This document shows, piece by piece, positions 6,817 to 8,140 of a DNA stretch of 8,140 nucleotides (its first letter is position 1; each line of letters begins with the position of its first letter). The DNA lies in contig NZ_CABUHK010000133.1 in assembly GCF_902491285.1 (NCBI RefSeq), forward strand, positions 1-8,140, read 5' to 3'. Below the pieces are notes generated by a model, which made no database searches, was not told the DNA's origin, and worked only from the letters and a program-made list of their open reading frames with translations. The translations under genes were made by a program, and so were the position numbers. Source of the stretch: an uncultured Bacteroides sp. (GTDB taxonomy: Bacteria; Bacteroidota; Bacteroidia; Bacteroidales; Bacteroidaceae).

Positions 6817-6847
6817 CAAAGTAACGACATATTTTGCAAATAGCAAA
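6817..6847 (-). promoter_or_regulatory. carB promoter
   Basis: On the minus strand TTTG (6847..6844), 19 nt, then TTACTTTG (6824..6817) match the Bacteroides consensus with one deviation (TT for TA). Transcription would start near 6811-6813, within ACAAATTTTG, giving a leader of about 208 nt. No alternative promoter match is visible between the leader terminator and the carB ATG. Confidence 0.75.
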
Positions 6848-6855
6848 AAGAAACG

Positions 6856-6883
6856 TTCACTTTTTTACAGTGAAGTGACTTCA
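6856..6883. repeat. Nested inverted repeats between the carB and trpS promoters
   Basis: TTCACT (6856-6861) is inverted as AGTGAA (6869-6874). Overlapping it is a perfect 13-bp palindrome TGAAGT-G-ACTTCA (6871-6883). The cluster lies in the 37-nt gap between the two divergent -33 elements, where a regulator could act on both genes. No T-run follows, so it is not a terminator. It could be an operator or a chance AT-rich pattern. Confidence 0.45.
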
Positions 6884-6884
6884 T

Positions 6885-6919
6885 TTTGATGCATCTTTCA
6901 GTTTTTATCTGTATCTTTG
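6885..6919 (+). promoter_or_regulatory. trpS promoter
   Basis: TTTG (6885-6888) and TATCTTTG (6912-6919) each match the Bacteroides consensus exactly, but the spacer is 23 nt rather than 19-21. Transcription would start near 6924, giving a leader of about 27 nt with no room for a T-box or leader peptide. The -7 element is convincing; the -33 assignment is less so. Confidence 0.68.
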
Positions 6920-6938
6920 TCGCTAAATCTATATTAAT

Positions 6939-6942
6939 AAGG
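6939..6942 (+). promoter_or_regulatory. trpS ribosome binding site
   Basis: AAGG lies 8 nt before the ATG at 6951 in an otherwise AT-rich leader. It is the clearest Shine-Dalgarno-like signal in the window and supports this start. Confidence 0.55.
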
Positions 6943-6950
6943 TAATAACA

Positions 6951-8045
6951 ATGGGAAAAGAAAAAATCATATTGACGGGAGACCGCCCTACCGGCAGACT
7001 TCATATCGGACATTATGTAGGTTCGTTGAAACGCAGAGTTGACTTGCAAAACGCAGGTGATTACAGCAAGATGTTTATCTTCATCGCCGACTCACAGGCG
7101 TTGACCGACAATATAGACAATCCTGAAAAGGTACGTCAGAATGTAATCGAGGTTGCCCTTGATTATTTGGCTTGCGGCATCGACCCGTCCAAAGCTACCA
7201 TCTTCATCCAGTCGCAAATCCCGGAACTGTGCGAACTCAGTTTCTACTTTATGGACCTTGTCAGCGTGTCACGCCTGCAACGTAACCCGACTGTGAAAGC
7301 GGAAATCCAAATGCGTAACTTTGAAGCGAGTATCCCCGTAGGTTTTTTCACTTATCCTATCAGCCAGGCTGCGGATATCACGGCTTTCCGTGCAACGACT
7401 GTCCCCGTAGGTGAAGACCAGGAGCCGATGCTCGAACAGGCACGCGAAATCGTCCGCCGATTCAACTATATATATGGTGAAACTTTGGTAGAGCCGGAAA
7501 TCCTGTTGCCGGACAATGCGGCTTGCCTGCGTCTGCCGGGAACTGACGGTAAGGCGAAGATGAGCAAATCACTCGGCAACTGTATCTATCTATCGGAAAA
7601 ACCGGAAGAGATTCAGAAGAAAATCATGAGTATGTACACCGACCCGGGACATCTCCGCGTGCAGGACCCGGGAAAAATTGAAGGTAATACGGTATTTACT
7701 TATCTCGACGCTTTCTGCCGTCCCGAACATTTCGAACGCTTCTTGCCGGACTACCCGAATCTGGAAGAGTTGAAAGCTCATTACCAACGCGGCGGACTAG
7801 GTGACGTAAAAGTAAAACGTTTCCTGAATTCTATCATGCAGGAGACTTTGGAACCGATTCGCAATCGTCGCAAAGAGTTCAGCAAGGATATTCCCGCTAT
7901 CTACGAGATGCTTCAGCAAGGCTGCGAAGTGGCAAGAGCTGCGGCTGCCGAGACTTTGGCTGATGTGAAGAAAGCGATGAAAATTAATTATTTCGATGAT
8001 AAGGAATTAATCGAAGAGCAGGTGAAACGTTTCTCGCAAGAGTAA
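6951..8045 (+). CDS. trpS: Tryptophan--tRNA ligase TrpS
   Basis: This 364-residue class Ic aminoacyl-tRNA synthetase charges tRNA-Trp with tryptophan using ATP in the cytosol. The Rossmann-fold catalytic domain shows the HIGH motif in [13 protein letters not shown] (H18-H21), FIADSQAL (44-51), the Trp-pocket region [10 protein letters not shown] (134-143), VPVGEDQ (151-157) and KMSKS (203-207, in [11 protein letters not shown]). The helical anticodon-binding part follows to the C terminus, ending in a charged helix (EEQVKRF). At 364 residues it is about 30 longer than E. coli TrpS (334). The ATG has an AAGG 8 nt upstream, and the homology begins at the first residues ([10 protein letters not shown]). 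It is transcribed alone, divergent from carB, and followed by its own terminator. No tryptophan-responsive leader is seen. Confidence 0.98.
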   Translation: MGKEKIILTGDRPTGRLHIGHYVGSLKRRVDLQNAGDYSKMFIFIADSQALTDNIDNPEKVRQNVIEVALDYLACGIDPSKATIFIQSQIPELCELSFYFMDLVSVSRLQRNPTVKAEIQMRNFEASIPVGFFTYPISQAADITAFRATTVPVGEDQEPMLEQAREIVRRFNYIYGETLVEPEILLPDNAACLRLPGTDGKAKMSKSLGNCIYLSEKPEEIQKKIMSMYTDPGHLRVQDPGKIEGNTVFTYLDAFCRPEHFERFLPDYPNLEELKAHYQRGGLGDVKVKRFLNSIMQETLEPIRNRRKEFSKDIPAIYEMLQQGCEVARAAAAETLADVKKAMKINYFDDKELIEEQVKRFSQE

Positions 8046-8080
8046 AACATTTCGTCTGGAAATAAACATAATTATAAGGT

Positions 8081-8116
8081 AAAGGCTGCCCTTCTTTTGT
8101 AGAACAGGCAGCCTTT
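8081..8116 (+). terminator. Terminator hairpin downstream of trpS
   Basis: A perfect 10-bp stem, AAAGGCTGCC (8081-8090) with GGCAGCCTTT (8107-8116), encloses a 16-nt loop that can itself pair TTCT/AGAA. It begins 36 nt after the trpS stop. The T tail is short (TTTCTTATC, starting within the stem), so it is a good hairpin with a modest U-tract. It could also act on transcription coming from beyond the window edge. Confidence 0.75.
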
Positions 8117-8140
8117 CTTATCGGATATTTTTCAAAGATT

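Noticed and set aside
6920..6950. T-box or tryptophan leader for trpS
   Set aside because: The predicted leader is under 30 nt, with no Trp codons, no T-box sequence and no terminator before the ATG.
6771..7049. A 92-codon minus-strand frame running out of the trpS start into the carB leader
   Set aside because: It overlaps the first codons of trpS antisense, spans both promoters, and its frame differs from the leader ORF. No sign of coding.

Overview
The window looks like a chromosomal housekeeping segment from a Bacteroides-type gut bacterium (phylum Bacteroidota). The evidence is the promoter style (TTTG, about 19-23 nt, TAnnTTTG), A-rich start regions with weak Shine-Dalgarno signals, moderate GC, and a periplasmic GH20 hexosaminidase beside core genes. 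I see no mobile element, CRISPR array or phage gene.

Layout. 1-53 (minus) is the 5' two-thirds of a tRNA-Val(UAC), cut by the window edge, with a textbook promoter at 79-109. 241-381 (minus) is the remnant of a hexapeptide-type sugar O-acetyltransferase. Its N-terminal maltose-acetyltransferase-like segment is joined, out of frame, to the last dozen residues of the same kind of protein, so the catalytic middle is gone. It begins 3 nt after the stop of yaaA (385-1158, minus), a peroxide-stress protein. Divergent from yaaA, 1296-3281 (plus) is a secreted GH20 beta-N-acetylhexosaminidase with a LamG-like C-terminal domain. It converges on carB (3382-6603, minus), the carbamoyl-phosphate synthase large subunit, with a bidirectional terminator at 3318-3349 between them. 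Divergent from carB, 6951-8045 (plus) is trpS (tryptophanyl-tRNA synthetase), followed by a terminator hairpin at 8081-8116.

The most interesting part is the roughly 210-nt untranslated leader of carB (6604-6813, minus). A promoter is followed by a 39-codon leader ORF containing a U-rich run that encodes four phenylalanines. The ORF stop codon lies at the end of the left arm of an intrinsic terminator hairpin, and the carB start follows. This is the architecture of UTP-sensitive transcription attenuation known from the E. coli pyrBI operon, placed here in front of a pyrimidine/arginine pathway gene. The transcript may also begin with AAAUUUUG, which resembles UTP-sensing reiterative start sites. 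All of this is read from sequence only. The function is inferred, and coupling of transcription and translation is assumed rather than shown for this group.

The genes do not form one pathway. carB makes carbamoyl phosphate for pyrimidines and arginine, trpS and the tRNA serve translation, yaaA limits oxidative damage, and the hexosaminidase trims GlcNAc/GalNAc from glycans outside any visible polysaccharide utilization locus.
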